From Hyparrhenia diplandra (lineage: Eukaryota; Streptophyta; Magnoliopsida; Poales; Poaceae), in assembly GCA_015847255.1 (NCBI GenBank), contig JADLZK010011587.1, positions 124,001-188,000 of the forward strand: a stretch of 64,000 bases of DNA, written 5' to 3'. The notes beneath the pieces were generated by a model. That model made no database searches and had not been told where the DNA came from. It saw nothing but the letters and a program-made list of their open reading frames with translations. Shown one piece after another: positions 1 to 10,533 of the stretch (position 1 is its first letter; each line of letters opens with the position of its first letter). The translations under genes and the position numbers were made by a program.

Positions 1-179
1 AGGTCCCAAATGATGAAAGGGGTAGCAAACCGCTTATTAGACCACTAGTAATTATGGCACACTTATTTTTTCAATTTTGGGTAAAGCTGCGTGGACAAAC
101 CTCAACAAGAGCAACAAATGCAGCCACCATCTAATTTGATGACATGTCTAATAGAGACACACACATAGAGACACACACA

Positions 180-890
180 CATTGACACTACAAACTTTGT
201 ACTACGAGAATTTGTAAAACTTTGAACTAACACATTGCAAACTTTGTAATGGTAGGTTAGAAACTTTGAACTATCACATTATAAACTTTGAATTGATAAG
301 TTGAAAACTTTACATTCAAAACTTATACAACTTTCAACTATTGCATTACAAACTTTATAGTGCTACGTTCAAAACTTTACACTTTCGGAATTTATAGACT
401 TTGAACTAGCATATTATAAACTTTCTACGGTAGGTTATAAAGTTTAAACTAGCACATTTATAAACTTTACACTTACGAATTTATAAAACTTTGAAGTATC
501 ACATTACAAACTTTGTACTACTAGTTCAAAACTTTACACTCAAAATTTATAAACTTTGAATTATGACATTACAAACTTTGTACTTTTATGTTGAAACTTT
601 GAATTATTAGATTATGAACTTTGTTTGCTAGATCAAAAAACTTTACATGCGAGAGTGGTAAACTTTGAACTATCACATTATAATAAACTTTCTATTGATA
701 GGGTAAACACTTTGCACTCAGAATTAATAAAAATGTTGACCTATGACCATATTAACTTTGTACAGCTAGGTTCAAACCTCGAACTATTGCATTGTAAACT
801 TTAAGCTAGGTTGAAAACTTTACGCTCGTAATTTATGAACTTTCAACTATGAGATTACAAACTTGTATTGCTATGCTAGATCAAACGTGT
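180..890. repeat. Degenerate AT-rich tandem array, left arm
   Basis: Successive imperfect units of roughly 65-67 bp carry the core words AACTTTGAACTA, CACATTACAAACTTTGTAC and AAAACTTTACACTC. The period was read from recurrences of the AAAACTTTACAC word near 304, 371, 465 and 530. No coding potential is visible. The same words occur in reverse complement at about 1575-2035, so this array is one arm of an inverted pair. Confidence 0.75.
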
Positions 891-1169
891 AGGAAAAAAA
901 AGGATATCTTAATTATTTGGATGTGATGATTGAATAATGCAAAGAATCATTCATTAAAGTAAGCTAGAAGAGAATGGTTTCCTTGTAATTCATAAATAGC
1001 AAACATCACTCATGCATGACCAAAAAAGTCATTTATTTCCTTGTAATTCATATATGGCTTAGAATTGAAGTAACAACTAGCTAGAAGAAAAAAACGGTTA
1101 AAAATTATATTATATAGACAGCTACAAAATACTTAGGTTTAAAACCACCATCGTTCCATCCTAACAAAC

Positions 1170-1463
1170 ATGTATCTCTCCCTTCCTCTCTCTATATTTC
1201 CATATCTCTCTCTTTATCTCTTTCTCTCTCTCTCTTCCTCTATCTATCTCTATCTCTATCTCTCTCCCTCTCTCTTTCTAATGGAAAACTTCCTCTATCT
1301 CACATTGCCCATTGATAGTAGATCTTTTCTTATATGTTTGAAAATAAAAATTCCCAAAAAAAAACCAATGTTACATCCTGACAAACATGTATCTCTCCCT
1401 CCCTCTCTCTATATATCCGTTTCTCTCTCTATCTTTCTCTCTCTATCTTTCTCTCTATCTTTT

Positions 1464-1495
<32 letters not shown>

Positions 1496-1560
1496 CCTCT
1501 ATCAGCTCCCTATCTCTATCTCCTCTCTCTTGGTCTCTCTCCTCCCTCTCTTTATAAACA
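1170..1560. repeat. CT-rich microsatellite block
   Basis: Long runs of TCTCTC, CCCTCTCTC and TATCTC are interrupted near 1280-1385 by non-repetitive AT-rich sequence. The phrase 'acaaacatgtatctctccctcc' occurs twice, near 1165 and 1381, which suggests a duplicated sub-block. An open frame across it encodes only Ser/Leu/Tyr-rich low complexity and is not a gene. Confidence 0.85.
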
Positions 1561-1574
1561 TTATAGTATAAAGT

Positions 1575-2035
1575 TTTTTTAACCTAACAGTATGTAGTGC
1601 AAAAAAGTTCAAAAAAGTTTATCGTGCAATAGCTCAAAGTTATTTAAATAGCATTATAAAGTTTGCTATGTCATGTTTTAAAGTTTCGTAAAAAAGCAAG
1701 TGTAAAGTTTTCAACATAGTAGTACAAAGTTTCTAATGATGTAGTCTAAAAAATTCAAAACCTAGCAGTAAAAAGTTGTTAATGTTGTAGTCTAAAGTTT
1801 TGAACCTAGTGGTAAAAGTTTATAAATATTATAGTCTAAAGTTTTGAACCTGGCAATAAAAGTACAAAGTTATAGTCTAAAAAGTTTTGAACCTAAAAAA
1901 AGTTTATAATATCATAGTTCAAAGTTTATTACCAAAGAAGTATAAATTTGTTATTGTCATAGTTCAAAGTTTATAAATTGCAAATATAAAGTTTTTTTGA
2001 GCCCTGACAAGTAATGTAATTATGAGTATAAAGTT
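1575..2035. repeat. Degenerate AT-rich tandem array, right arm (inverted)
   Basis: The words here are reverse complements of the left-arm unit. For example, the stretch at about 1941-1980 is a close reverse complement of about 545-582 (shared core CATAGTTCAAAGTTTATAAA against TTTATAAACTTTGAATTATG). Together the arms form a large imperfect inverted repeat around the CT-rich block. No terminal motif or target-site duplication could be fixed. Confidence 0.65.
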
Positions 2036-2039
2036 ATGT

Positions 2040-4394
2040 GAGATTATGACATACCTTCTTCGTCATTGTTTTCCTTTAAAACTGTTTCGTGGAAGAAATG
2101 CGGTGTGCTTGACTCGAAGACTCTGTTTTTGACAAGAACAGGATGATGCATAAATTTGACAAACACTCTTTATTTGTCCAAACTACAACTTGAAGAACAT
2201 GGTTTTGTTGCTTCAGCCATTTGATACTGAAAACCAAGAGTTTGAAGGAAAATTAATACCAACCGATCAAAAAGCCAAGTAATGGGACTAAAAGCAACAA
2301 ATACTATACATGATTTTTAACATCCAAGGGTGGCTTCAAAAACATCATAAATTCGTTGTTCGACAATAATTTACTACAAATTTAATATCACAAACATGCT
2401 CTTTCATCTAGCTCAAATTTGTCCTAGAGGCTTCTTTAAGCGCAGTCTAAAGTTTATTTTAAGGGACATGCAAACACCATAAATGCAGGGAGCTCATCCA
2501 CAAATACATTAACCACTTGCAATAAGGAACCTTGCTGAAAATATGTGCTTGTCATTCTCAACTAAACTTAGCCGAGAAGTACAGGAAAAAAATAGTGAGT
2601 GACCTACCAAATTGCATTGAGCCAAGAAACTAAAAAATTGCAAACTAGCTTACATCGGCACTTTTCAAAGCGACTTACTAGCTTCGCTTGGCCTCTTCCT
2701 TATCATCAGGGTAGCCCCTCGGTTAAACAGGACTGCAAAGGACAAAGAATCGAACATGAAGAACACGTTGAGGTATTATACCATATAACAATAGCCTGCA
2801 AGGTCATACACACTCAATTACGACCAAGTGAGATCAATCTTTTGTTTAAGCCTAGACTTGATCAAGGGACTGAATCAACAGTACTACCTATTTAATAAAA
2901 AAAATAAGCTAAGATAACAAAAGTCAAGATTGGGACAGTGAAGATTGCAGTTAACAATATATGCAATTATTATATGAAGATTGCAAGTTAACTAGTACCT
3001 TCTAGCATAGGTAATATGAAGTCAAGCGCTTAATTGGATGGAGAGGGCGTGGTATTTGTTTGTGTGGAACCCTAGCAACAACACAATTGGTGGCGGTCAA
3101 CAACATTTTTTCAAGCATTATTGCATGTGTATAATATGTACGTGCTCCAAAGACGACAAAAAGACCGAGAGAACAAAAGATGTACCGGCGACCAATTAAA
3201 CACATAGACATGTTGGACGGATGGGAGAAGGAAAGCGAGAACAAAGCTAAACCTCCTATTGCCATCCCTTCCGCCAAATGAAAGCTAAACCTCCTATTGT
3301 CATCCCCCAAAGTGCATATGGTGATCCTATGCACTCCGGCTTTTGTGCTCGACCATATCAAATATCATGAACTGGGCAGCCATGAGGGAATGGCGGCAAT
3401 AGTCTTTGATTCTCACCTCTCAACGGGTAACTTGTTACTTGACAGACCATTGATACACAAGAATTTGCTACACTACGATTGTGCATGCATATATAAATTA
3501 GAAATACTACAAATCTAATACATAATCCTAGCTAATAGAATGATTAGGAATGGAGAAGCCAAATGTAGCGAGCTAGGATCTCTACCCAAGCCTCTCCCTC
3601 ACCTAACAAAAGTGATTTTGGATGAACTGGTTAATTTGTGAAACAAGAACAAGTCACTAATTTTCAATAGTCCAAGTTGAGTAGAACTTTCACCAGCCAG
3701 TGTTCCTCATAGGTTATAATTTTCAGTGAGAACTGCACTAGTTATAATTCATTGGAAAACTTGGTGTACATCTCCACTTGGACTAACTGTAGGTTGTGAC
3801 AAAGCTAGTGGGAACAACACATAGGAAGCAGCCATTTCACACACAAAAAAAAATTTGTAAATCTATAAATCCCTGTTATTACTTTTACGCTATGCATACT
3901 CTTCTTTATCCTCCAATAATATTCACCATCCTTTTTATTTATATAATGTAACTATACATAGGTTACTTTGTGCCTTTTGTATCATGACAATAATAATATT
4001 CTAGCTAATTGTGACTACTAATGTTTGAGAACCCCTTTTATTTAATAATAATTAGAAAAAAAAAAATGCCAATGATCGAGTCCATACAGAATTTTTTATT
4101 CGAGTCGGACCAAACCTAAATTCTACAACAAACAAAAAAAATTAAGTGGTCACCTTTTATGATAGAACTGATACTAAACTAGCAGCCATTATCAAACTCT
4201 CTTTGTACAAAATTGATTTAACTAACAACCAGTATTTTCTTGTGGGAAGAAAAGAAACATCACATGACTCATAGTTACACTACAAAATTCATTCGATTTC
4301 GATAAAATGAGCAATAAGGCGTCTGAGGGGAACAAATTGAAGGAAACCACATATTCCTGCACTTGGTTGGGAGCCCATGAATGGCATGGCCGGT
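2040..4394. other. AT-rich non-genic region
   Basis: No exon structure, recognisable protein or complete transposon was found. A short word (about 19-26 bp, beginning AAAGCTAAACCTCC) is duplicated at 3243-3268 and 3281-3306. Short open frames at 2599-2895 (+) and 3002-3361 (-) have no recognisable domain and look like chance. The region ends at the target-site duplication of the first Sirevirus. Confidence 0.6.
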
Positions 4395-6112
4395 TGAAAG
4401 GTCCTAATGGCTAGAGGGGGGTGAATAGCCTATTAAAAATTCTACAAACAACACTAAGCAAGGCGGTTAGTAAATAAAACGGCGAGCGCAAATGCAAATG
4501 CTTCAACCTAATTACGCAAGCCTCCTAGCAATTCTAGCAAGTCTAATATCTCTAATCACACACAAAGGCTAGGTTGCTAAGTTACTCCTAGGTGGGCAAG
4601 AAAAACTAACTAATTCTACCACTAGGAGATAACTAAGCTAAGCAAGCTACTCAACTAAGCACCCTAACAAATATACTACCAAAGTAATGCGAAGAGAGGC
4701 TAGAATATAATACCACCGTTGTCGAGTAGAGGTTGTGGCCAATCACCGTGTACAAGAAATCTCCAACGAGCAATGACAAGTGACACGATGATTTTTCACC
4801 GAGGTTCACGTGCTTGCCGGCACGCTAGTCCCGTTGTGGCGACACACACTCACTTGACGGATGATAAGTTTAATGGCCAATGCCAAATCCCCGGTGGGAG
4901 CTCAATCAACCGAACACAAGAGAGGGTCCAACAAGCCACGAGCAATCCACTAGTGCTCCTTTCGCGATCTCTCGCGGGGTAAGGAACGACCCCTCACAAT
5001 CACCACCGGTGTGGCCTCGAACAAGCTCCAATCGGAGCTCAACACCGCCTCTTGCTCCAAGCCGCTAGGGAACAGGGCAAATTCCCAAGAGTAACAAGAT
5101 CCCGCGGCTTCTCCAAGGATGAAGTGCTTCTAAATGCAACCGATGCAAGCAATGCACTTCTATCTCTCTCAATCTCACCAAGAATCGAATTAGTGATGAG
5201 GAGATGAGTGGAGAGGAGTATCACAAGCTCACAAGTGTGTAGGAGTGTTCAAATGTGCAAGAGAGAGGTCCCAATACCGGCCAAACCAATATATATAGAC
5301 CCCTCACGAGATAGAGCCGTTGGACTTCAAAATGGGCTCTGGCGGGGTGCCGGACGCGACCGACCGGACGGAAAGTGGGTCGATCGGCGTCCGGTCCGGC
5401 CTTCGCTTCCGGTGCTACCGACAAGGCCATCGGGCCCCTAACGGTAACCTCGCGCCCGGTCACGTGGTCCGGTCGGCCACCGGAAGCGTCCGCCCGGCGT
5501 CCGATCACGGCGTCCGGTGTTTTTTATTTGCTTGAGCTCTCTGCCGGACGCCTTAGCGGCCGGGCGTCCGGTCGGTCGCGTCCGGTCAGCACCATATGCG
5601 TCCGGTCGCCTACAGACAAAGCATCTTCTTTCTTTTCTTTGCTCTTTGCTTCCAACTTGCTTCGCCTCTTGCCATGGGTTGCCAACACGTCCAAGATGAT
5701 CACGTTATCACCAATGTTAGCACGTCGAGATGTTAGGCAAGATCGAAGTTAGTGCTCTCATGTCCTAAATGCAATATGCAAGTCAATTGGACCTAGAAGC
5801 ACTTCATGCAAGGATTGTCGCGGCATCCCCTCTTGATAGTCGGCTATCTATCCTATAATGTGATCACACGCTCTATCGTGTCTTGATCACCGAAAGGAAA
5901 ACCCTATCAAGTATACCTTTGCCTTGATCTCGGGTTCCTCTCAAGCCGATCATCGAGCTTGACGATCCATCATGTCCACCACCATTGTCCATGTTCATGA
6001 TCATCATGCTCCTTGTCATCCTTCTAATCCTTTCTAAAGTCATACACTTAGAGCAAGGATTAGTCCACAAATAATGTCGTCATCAATTTCCAAAACCAAA
6101 CATGAGATTTCA
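4395..6112 (-). repeat. 3' LTR of Sirevirus element 1
   Basis: 1718 bp, TG...CA. It matches 12471-14176 closely over most of its length. The exception is a GC-rich block at about 5330-5620, where the two LTRs differ by many substitutions and indels. That block is full of GCGTCCGGTC / GACCGGACGC words in both orientations. Confidence 0.93.
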
Positions 6113-6126
6113 ATCTCCCCTTTTTT
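6113..6126 (-). promoter_or_regulatory. Polypurine tract of Sirevirus element 1
   Basis: Read on the minus strand the sequence is AAAAAAGGGGAGAT, directly against the 3' LTR, where plus-strand DNA priming is expected. A second tract with the same character lies at about 6682-6695 (minus strand, GACAAAGGGGAGAAA). Confidence 0.85.
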
Positions 6127-7153
6127 GGTAATTGATGACAACCAACTCACAAAGATAAGAAATAAATTCAATTTAACTTGAATTGCTTGCCCATTAGAGT
6201 TTTGAACAAAAGTCAAGGAATGGACAATCATTTCAAGGTTCGGTTTTTGGTAGTAGTGGCTCCCCTACATATGTGCTACCATGTGTTTGGTTCAATTTTG
6301 GCACATATGTTGGATAGAAATCATGGGGAGAGATACTAGTACCAAAAGAGATGCTAAGGTTATAGAATTTGGACCTTTGAAGCGTGAAACCATCGGAGTC
6401 CTTAGCATCATGTATCTAGACATTCATCAAAAACTCAACATACCCCATGAGATCAACATTATAGGCTAAAATGTGAGCTTTGTCTAGATACAACCTATGC
6501 ATGCTAGTTGGTCAATACAACAATCAATTTTCAAAAAACTAGCATACACCAAGCAATCATGTATATTGAATTTAAATTTCCAATGCAACATCACATTATG
6601 ATCATGCACATACAAATGCACAAATAGTCTATGAGCTTGCTCCCTTATTTGTGTGATCTTTTACAACATCTTTGTGACTTATTTCTCCCCTTTGTCAACA
6701 ATCACCAAAAAGGTGTAAATAAGAGAAATTAAGTCAATCAAAGTATCACATGTGGTCTCATCTAGATCACTTGCCTTTCCATGTATTCAAGTTTGAACCA
6801 AGGACAAGCTTTTTCACACCTCATATACATAAGGGTTATCTTGCACCATGTTAGAATACACATCAATAGCTCATTTTCTAGAGTTGACACTAGGATTGCA
6901 AGCACATAAACATGTCATATGCCACCACTAGTTCATAAAAACATTCAAAGCTATAGTGGTGCCACACATACAATGAAAACATTTTATTTACCATGAATGA
7001 GCCTATTAAATTGCATGATGTCTAGATGCACTAACAAGTCCTTAGCAAGTATGAATGCCATGACAACCAACTTTTACCTTGGGTGTTTGTCGAAGGAGAG
7101 GCATGTCATATAAGTGGGGGTGCATCAACTCAAGTTGGAGAAGTCAATAATGT
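6127..7153 (-). other. Sirevirus 1 region between RNase H and 3' LTR
   Basis: About 1 kb of AT-rich sequence without an open frame of note. Some Sireviruses carry an envelope-like ORF in this position; none is visible here. It holds the extra polypurine-like motif near 6682-6695. Confidence 0.6.
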
Positions 7154-7942
7154 TCAATTCTCCTTTAGCATGCAAAACCTCTTCTCATCAAGTGGCTTGG
7201 TGAATATGTCGGCTAGTTGATCTTGATTGCCAATGCTCATGATACAAATGTCACCCTTTTGTTGATGATCTCTTATGAAGTGGTGCCTTATATCAATGTG
7301 CTTTGTTCTTGGATGTTGAACCGGATTTTGAGTCATCTTTCTAGCACTTTCATTGTCACAAAACAATGGAACTTTGTCAAATTTGAATCCAAAATCCTTC
7401 AATGTTGACTTCATCCAAAGCAATTGAGTGCAACAACTTCCCGCACTAATGTATTCGGCCGGCGGTTGAAAGAGCAACACTATTTTGCTTCTTTGAAGAC
7501 CATGATACTAGTGACCTTCCAAGGAATTGACATGTGCCACTTGTGCTCATTCTATTTATCTTGCATCCTCCATAATCGGAATCCGAATATCCAATCAAAT
7601 CAAACTTGGATCCCTTTGGATACCATAGTCCAACATCTTGTGTGCCCTTCAAGTACCTCACAATTCTCTTTGTTGCTTTGAGGTGACTTTCTCTTGGATC
7701 GGATTGATATCTAGCACACATGCCCACACTAAATGCTATGTCCGGTCTTGATGCGGTTGCATAGAGCAAGCTTCAATCATGGACCTATACTTCTTTTGCT
7801 CAACCATGTTGCCACATGGATCGGGGTCAAGGCTTCCATTTGTTGCCATTGGTGTGGACATTGACTTGGCATCTTGCAAATCAAACTTCTTGATCATGTC
7901 TTTGATGTACTTGGTTTGACTAATGAATGTGCCATTCTTCAT
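7154..7942 (-). pseudogene. Copia RNase H and RT C-terminus, frameshifted (element 1)
   Basis: This is the end of the copia polyprotein. It covers the RT tail (FISQTKYIKDMIKKFDL), the spacer with DSDYGGCKINRMSTSGTC, the signature SLVSWSSKKQNSVALSTA, and the RNase H tail ending with HIDIRHHFIRDHQQKGD and DQLADIFTKPL. Three overlapping frames (7736-7942, 7446-7769, 7154-7480) are needed to read it, so at least two frameshifts are present. RNase H would remove the RNA template during reverse transcription. Confidence 0.85.
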
Positions 7943-7959
7943 TTGCTTGATTTGGAGTC

Positions 7960-8685
7960 CTAGGAAGAATGTGAGCTCTCAAGCATTGACATCTCAAACT
8001 CATTGGCCATCATCTTAGCAAACTCTTCACAAAACTCTTGGTTGGTTGACCCAAAGATAATGTCATCAACATATATTTGCAATACAAACAAGTCTTTGCC
8101 AATTTTCTTGATGAAGAGTGTGGTGTCCACCTTGCCCATCTTGAACCCTTTAGAGAGAAGAAAATCTCTCAACCTTTCATACCATGCCCTTGGTGCTTGC
8201 TTCAAGCCATACAAAGCCTTCTTCAACTTGTAGACATGGTTGGGATACTTCTCATCTTCAAAGCCCGGTGGTTGCTCCACATACACCAACTCATTGATGA
8301 ATCCATTCAAGAATGCACTTTTCACATCCATTTGATAGAGCTTGATGTCATGTGCACATGCATAGGCAAGCAAGATTCTAATTGCTTCAAGTCTAGCAAC
8401 CGGTGCATAGGTCTCTCCAAAGTCAAGACCTTCTACTTGTGAATACCCTTGAGCTACTAGCCTTGCCTTGTTTCTCACAACAATTCCATCTTGATCTTGC
8501 TTGTTCTTGAAGACCCACTTAGTTCCTATCACATTGTAGTTCTTTGGCCTTTCCACCAATTCCCATACATCATTCCTCTTGAAATTGTTCAACTCTTCAT
8601 GCATGGCATTTATCCAATCTTCCTTCTTGAGTGCATCTCCAATGTTCTCGGCTCTTCTTGTGCAACAAAAGCATGATGTGCACAA
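7960..8685 (-). pseudogene. Copia reverse transcriptase (element 1)
   Basis: A 241-codon open stretch with the copia RT landmarks WVFKNKQDQDG, ARLVAQGYSQVEGLDF, YAPVARLEAIRILLAYA, QMDVKSAFLNG, KALYGLKQAPRAWYERL and the catalytic LQIYVDDIIFGSTN. The active-site aspartates are intact. The frame breaks just after this motif, where it should run on to RNase H, and again at the junction with integrase, so no full polyprotein can be made. The initiator shown is only the first Met in the open stretch; the natural product is part of a gag-pol polyprotein. Confidence 0.9.
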
Positions 8686-9376
8686 AAAGATGCTAATCTT
8701 CCTCTAGTGATCACTCCACTATTTATGTCACCGACAATTTGATCAATTGGATGATCTCTTGCTATGTTGGATGGTTGCATCACTTGCACTTGATGACTAG
8801 GATGAGGAGTTGGACTAGCTTGTTGCTCTTGATCTTGATCTTCATCTTGAGTGCCACTAGTGCTTGCTTCATTTGCACCAATGTCAACCGATGTGGTAGG
8901 CATTGGGGTGTCTTCTTCATCTTGCACTTGCCTAGGCCGAATGTCACCAATATCCATTGTCCTCATTGCATTCTCCAAGTTGGAACCACTCACATCATCA
9001 TGATTTTCAACTTCATTTTGAGAGCCTTGGGTTTCATCAAATTCAACATCATGAACCTCTTCAAGTTTGCCACTACCCAAGTTCCAAACTCTATATGCTT
9101 TGCTTGTGGTTGAGTATCCAACTAGAAAGCCTTCATCACATTTCTTATCAAACTTGCCCAATCTTGTGCCTTTCTTGAGAATGTAGCATTTGCATCTAAA
9201 GACTCTAAAGTAACCAATGTTGGGCTTCCTTCCATTGAGTAACTCATATGGTGTCTTTCCAAGCATACCATGGCAATATAATCGGTTGCTACAATAGCAA
9301 GCCGTGTTGATTGCTTCGCCCAAAAGGAATGGCTAACATTGTATTCACTAAGCATTGATCTTGCCATTTCAATCAA
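8610..9376 (-). pseudogene. Copia integrase C-terminal part and INT-RT linker (element 1)
   Basis: The stretch begins with MIEMARSMLSEYNVSHSFWA in one frame and continues in another with INTACYCSNRLY, KTPYELLNGRKPNIGYFRVF and the tail GYSTTSKAYRVWNL, typical of the integrase C-terminal region of copia. An acidic, low-complexity linker follows, ending near THAFVAQEEPRTLEMHSRRK. Frame changes near 9320 and near 8640 break continuity with the core and with RT. Confidence 0.85.
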
Positions 9377-9396
9377 GGTTCTATTCTTTCTCTCAA

Positions 9397-9807
9397 CTAC
9401 ACCATTGGATTGAGGAGTGTAGGTTGGTGAGAATTGATGTCCAATTCAAGCTCATCACACAACTCTTCAATTCTTGTGTTCTTGAATTCACTTCCATTGT
9501 CACTCCTAATCTTCTTGATGGATGTTTCAAATTCATTTTGAACCCTCTTGACAAATGTCTTGAAAAGCTCAAACACATCATTCTTGTCATGCAAAAAGAA
9601 CACCCATGTGTATCTAGTGTAGTCATCAACTATGACAATACCATACTTGTTGCTACCAATGCTTGAATATGATGTTGGCCCAAACAAGTCCATGTGTAGC
9701 AACTCAAATGCCTTGCTTGTACTCATGATGCTCTTGGTTGGATGTGCATTGCCATGTTGTTTGCCGGCTTGACATGCTCCACAAGGTTTGTCCTTCTCAA
9801 ACTTCAC
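9397..9807 (-). pseudogene. Copia integrase catalytic core (element 1)
   Basis: Carries the zinc-binding tail CGACQAGKQ and the core landmarks LLHMDLFGPTSYSSIGSNKYG, VIVDDYTRYTWVFFL and RSDNGSEFKN, which supply the first two catalytic acids of the DDE triad. The frame then shifts before the QQNGVVERKNRT region with the third acid, which is read in another frame near 9390-9420. Integrase would insert the cDNA and create the 5-bp target duplication seen at the ends. Confidence 0.88.
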
Positions 9808-10331
9808 ATCTTCAAGCCTCTAACCAAGTCATTTTTCATCAACTTGTTCAATTGCTTCATCCCAACATGACCAAGCCTTCTATGCCACAACCACCCTTTG
9901 CTAGCCTTGGAGAGTAGACATGTTGTCAATTTGGCTTCTTTGGACTTGAAATCAACAAGGTAGAGATCACCATATCTAAATCCCTTGAAGATCATATTTG
10001 CACCATCACCACTAACCACTTCAACTTCTTGACTTGTGAATATGCATTTGTACCCATGGTCACAAAGTTGAGAAACCGACAAGAGGTTGTAATCAAGATG
10101 ATCAACTAGCAACACTTTGGATAGACTCTTCTCTTGGGTAATTGCAATCTTGCCTAACCCCAACACATTGCCTTTCTTGTCATTGTCAAAAGTGATTGAC
10201 TCATACTCATCAATGCCCTTGATGCTAATGGTCTTGAACATATTGGAATCCCCGGTCATGTGTTGAGTGCACCCACTATCCATTATCAATGCTCTCTCCT
10301 TAGCGGTAATTGACCTACAAGACAAGATCAA
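9804..10331 (-). pseudogene. Copia protease and GAG-pre-integrase domain (element 1)
   Basis: The protease active site reads IMDSGCTQHMTG (a copia retropepsin D-S-G). The GAG-pre-integrase signature SKGWLWHRRLGHVGMKQLNKL follows. The next frame overlaps by only 4 bases, so one small indel separates it from the integrase core. A short upstream frame (10328-10522) rich in Lys and Trp links gag to protease. Confidence 0.88.
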
Positions 10332-10533
10332 TTCTTCTTAGGTACCCAATGTTGCTTGGGTCCTTCAAGGTTAGTCACCAAGGCCTTTGGTACCCAAATG
10401 GCTTTCTTCTTTGAGCCCATCCATGGTGTACTAATGAACCTAGCACGAACACCATTGTCCTTCTTCACAAGCATATAGGAGTGATCAAGCTTGATGGAAG
10501 AGACATTGGTTTTCTTGTTCATGCACTTTGGCT

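Noticed and set aside
1170..1571. 133-codon open frame
   Set aside because: It is a translation of a CT microsatellite, only Ser/Leu/Tyr low complexity.
2599..2895. 98-codon plus-strand frame
   Set aside because: No recognisable domain, AT-rich surroundings, no splice or promoter context; most likely chance.
3002..3361. 119-codon minus-strand frame
   Set aside because: No family likeness and it contains a short duplicated word; not supported as a gene.
8003..8676. Plus-strand frames across the copia pol
   Set aside because: They are antisense shadows of the reverse transcriptase frame.
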